44,449 bases of DNA, from the NCBI GenBank assembly GCA_028285145.1, contig JANQQC010000030.1, positions 1 through 44,449 on the forward strand, read 5' to 3'. Made by a program: the position numbers and the translations under genes. The DNA comes from Hyphomonadaceae bacterium (GTDB lineage Bacteria; Pseudomonadota; Alphaproteobacteria; Caulobacterales; Hyphomonadaceae). Under the pieces are notes generated by a model. The model worked only from the letters and a program-made list of their open reading frames with translations. It did not search any database and was not told where the DNA came from. Each line of letters opens with the position of its first letter. Position 1 is the stretch's first letter. Shown one piece after another: positions 42,893 to 44,449 of this stretch.

Positions 42893-44299
42893 ATGAAAAA
42901 TCCATCCCCCTTCGAACTTGGCCCTGCCCATATTGTGGGCATTGGCGGCATTGGCATGTCCGGTATTGCGGAGGTGATGCTGACCATGGGCTACGATGTG
43001 CAGGGCTCCGACATCAAGGATGGCCCGAACATCGAGCGCCTGCGGGAGAAGGGCGCGGTGGTTCACATCGGCCATAAAGGTGAGAATGTCGACGGCGCTA
43101 GCACGGTCATCATCTCTTCCGCGATCAAGGCTGGAAACCCGGAAGTGGACGCTGCGCGCGCCGCTGGCATTCCTGTCGTGCGCCGGGCGAACATGCTGGC
43201 CGAGATTGTCCGCCTGAAGTGGACGGTCGCGATCGCCGGCACCCATGGCAAGACGACGACCACGAGCATGGTGGCGGCGCTGCTGGATGGTGCCGGGATC
43301 GACCCGACCGTGATCAATGGCGGAATCGTCAACGCCTATGGCTCGAATGCGAAAGCCGGGGCCGGCGACTGGATGGTGGTCGAGGCGGATGAATCCGACG
43401 GCACCTTCACCAAGCTCTCGCCGACCGCCGCCATCGTGACCAATATCGATGCCGAGCATATGGAGCATTATGGCTCCATGGATGTTCTGCGGGCGGCGTT
43501 CGATACGTTCGTGGAGAACATTCCCTTCTACGGCTTCGCTGTTCTGTGTACGGATCACCCTGAAGTGCAGGCGCTGGCCGCGCGGGTCACCGACCGCCGC
43601 CGGATCACTTACGGGTTTAACCGGCAGGCGGACGTGCGGGCGGTGAATCTCTCCACCAATCTGGAGGGTGCGCGCTTCGATATCGCGGTGCGAGATAAGA
43701 GCTCCGACACACCGCGCCTGATCGAGCAGATCACCCTGCCCATGGCTGGCGACCACAACGTCCAGAACGCTTTGGCGGCAATCACAGTCGCCCTCGAGCT
43801 TGGCGCGAGCGATGAGCAGATCCGATCGAGCCTTGCTGGTTTTGGTGGGGTGAAACGGCGCTTCACCACGGCCGGGACCTGGAACGGAGTCAAGATCATC
43901 GACGATTACGGCCATCACCCGGTCGAGATTGGCGCGGTGCTGAAAGCGGCGCGAGCGATGGTTGGTTCGGGCCAGCTGATTGCGGTGGCTCAGCCGCATC
44001 GCTACTCCCGCCTTCAGGACCTGTTCGAGGATTTCTCCACCTGTTTTGACGCTGCAGATCATGTGTTTATCGCACCTGTCTTCGAGGCCGGTGAGAGCCC
44101 GATTGAAGGCATCACGCATGAAAGCCTTGTCGCTTCGATCCGCCGCCACGGGCACAAGCAGGTGACGGCCCTCAGCGGGCTGGACGAGCTGCCGGACGTT
44201 ATCCGTGAGACGGCCAAGTCCGGCGGCATGGTGGTGTGCCTTGGGGCAGGCGACATCACCGCCCATGCCAATGCATTGGCCGACAAGCTGAACGGGTGA
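42893..44299 (+). CDS. murC: UDP-N-acetylmuramate:L-alanine ligase MurC
   Basis: A 468-residue Mur ligase that adds L-alanine, the first stem residue. The N-terminal UDP-binding loop is [31 protein letters not shown] follows; the ATP loop is [14 protein letters not shown]; then [23 protein letters not shown] and the C-terminal [10 protein letters not shown] with [13 protein letters not shown], all hallmarks of MurC. Length normal. It is separated from murG by the small membrane gene and the opposite-strand DUF3291 gene. murB and ftsQAZ, which would usually follow, lie beyond the window if present. Confidence 0.97.
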   Translation: MKNPSPFELGPAHIVGIGGIGMSGIAEVMLTMGYDVQGSDIKDGPNIERLREKGAVVHIGHKGENVDGASTVIISSAIKAGNPEVDAARAAGIPVVRRANMLAEIVRLKWTVAIAGTHGKTTTTSMVAALLDGAGIDPTVINGGIVNAYGSNAKAGAGDWMVVEADESDGTFTKLSPTAAIVTNIDAEHMEHYGSMDVLRAAFDTFVENIPFYGFAVLCTDHPEVQALAARVTDRRRITYGFNRQADVRAVNLSTNLEGARFDIAVRDKSSDTPRLIEQITLPMAGDHNVQNALAAITVALELGASDEQIRSSLAGFGGVKRRFTTAGTWNGVKIIDDYGHHPVEIGAVLKAARAMVGSGQLIAVAQPHRYSRLQDLFEDFSTCFDAADHVFIAPVFEAGESPIEGITHESLVASIRRHGHKQVTALSGLDELPDVIRETAKSGGMVVCLGAGDITAHANALADKLNG

Positions 44300-44334
44300 G
44301 GATAGGTTTTCCTGCGTAACTGAGCCTGCACCTT

Positions 44335-44365
44335 TACCCGGCCCGCGTTTCCGCGTCCGGTTAAG
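44335..44365 (+). terminator. Hairpin downstream of murC
   Basis: A GC-rich imperfect hairpin: CGCG (44345-44348) pairs with CGCG (44353-44356) around TTTC, then CCGG (44339-44342) with CCGG (44358-44361), and outer TTA with TAA. It begins 36 bases after the murC stop. No T run follows, so it is not a classical intrinsic terminator; it could pause or stabilise the transcript. Confidence 0.3.
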
Positions 44366-44449
44366 ATGAAGAGCCAGTGCGACAGCGCCAGTGCGTGTCG
44401 GATGTTCTTGTTTAGAGCGCTGAAGATGACGCGCTCCGGTGCTGCCGCA

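Noticed and set aside
44402..44449. Open frame from an ATG to the window edge after murC, possibly the start of murB
   Set aside because: Only 16 codons are visible, no good ribosome binding site precedes it, and the residues do not match the start of MurB.
1..44449. CRISPR arrays, insertion sequences, prophage genes, tRNA or rRNA
   Set aside because: No repeated spacer structure, transposase, integrase, terminal repeats or RNA gene was recognisable anywhere in the window.

Overview
The window is a compact stretch of a high-GC bacterial chromosome, most likely an alphaproteobacterium related to the Caulobacterales/Hyphomonadaceae. The signs are: the division and cell-wall order mraZ-rsmH-ftsL-ftsI-murE-murF-mraY-murD-ftsW-murG-murC; the order phoR-pstC-pstA-pstB-phoU-phoB without pstS, which I recall from Caulobacter; an N-terminally extended PstA of the alphaproteobacterial type; meso-DAP-type MurE; and many outer-membrane lipoproteins. 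No mobile element, CRISPR array, rRNA or tRNA was recognised, and no gene looks foreign. The genus is inference.

Layout: (1) 242-6285: a DUF1499 membrane protein; a fused 2-oxoacid (indolepyruvate-type) ferredoxin oxidoreductase divergent from an Lrp/AsnC regulator, with a strong palindrome between them; a DUF2332 protein. (2) 6289-8751, minus strand: thiolase, lipoprotein glutathione peroxidase, DUF1801 protein and dodecin-like protein. (3) 8880-17065, minus strand: a tripartite RND efflux operon (outer-membrane factor, membrane fusion protein, pump) with an M13 metallopeptidase lipoprotein just behind it. (4) 17292-27144, plus strand: the phosphate operon phoR-pstCAB-phoU-phoB runs with an 8-base overlap into a polysaccharide deacetylase lipoprotein, followed by an SGNH-like protein and an overlapping MBOAT O-acyltransferase, which suggests envelope-polysaccharide modification next to phosphate control. 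(5) 27145-30437, minus strand: a secreted protein with two caspase-like domains (the second degenerate) and a FAD monooxygenase. (6) 30693-44299, plus strand: the dcw cluster, tightly overlapping from mraZ to murG, then a small unknown membrane protein, an opposite-strand DUF3291 gene, and murC.

Most noteworthy: four 10-bp-phased repeats just before mraZ that look like a MraZ operator; the 23-bp palindrome between the oxidoreductase and its presumed regulator; the tandem caspase/pseudo-caspase with a C-terminal Cys/Trp repeat region and a CtrA-type half site upstream; the deacetylase/acyltransferase genes following phoB; and the fact that all four convergent gene pairs have stop codons touching, overlapping or only five bases apart.

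No gap between genes exceeds 300 bases. The longest (1-241, 17066-17291, 30438-30692) are described as features.
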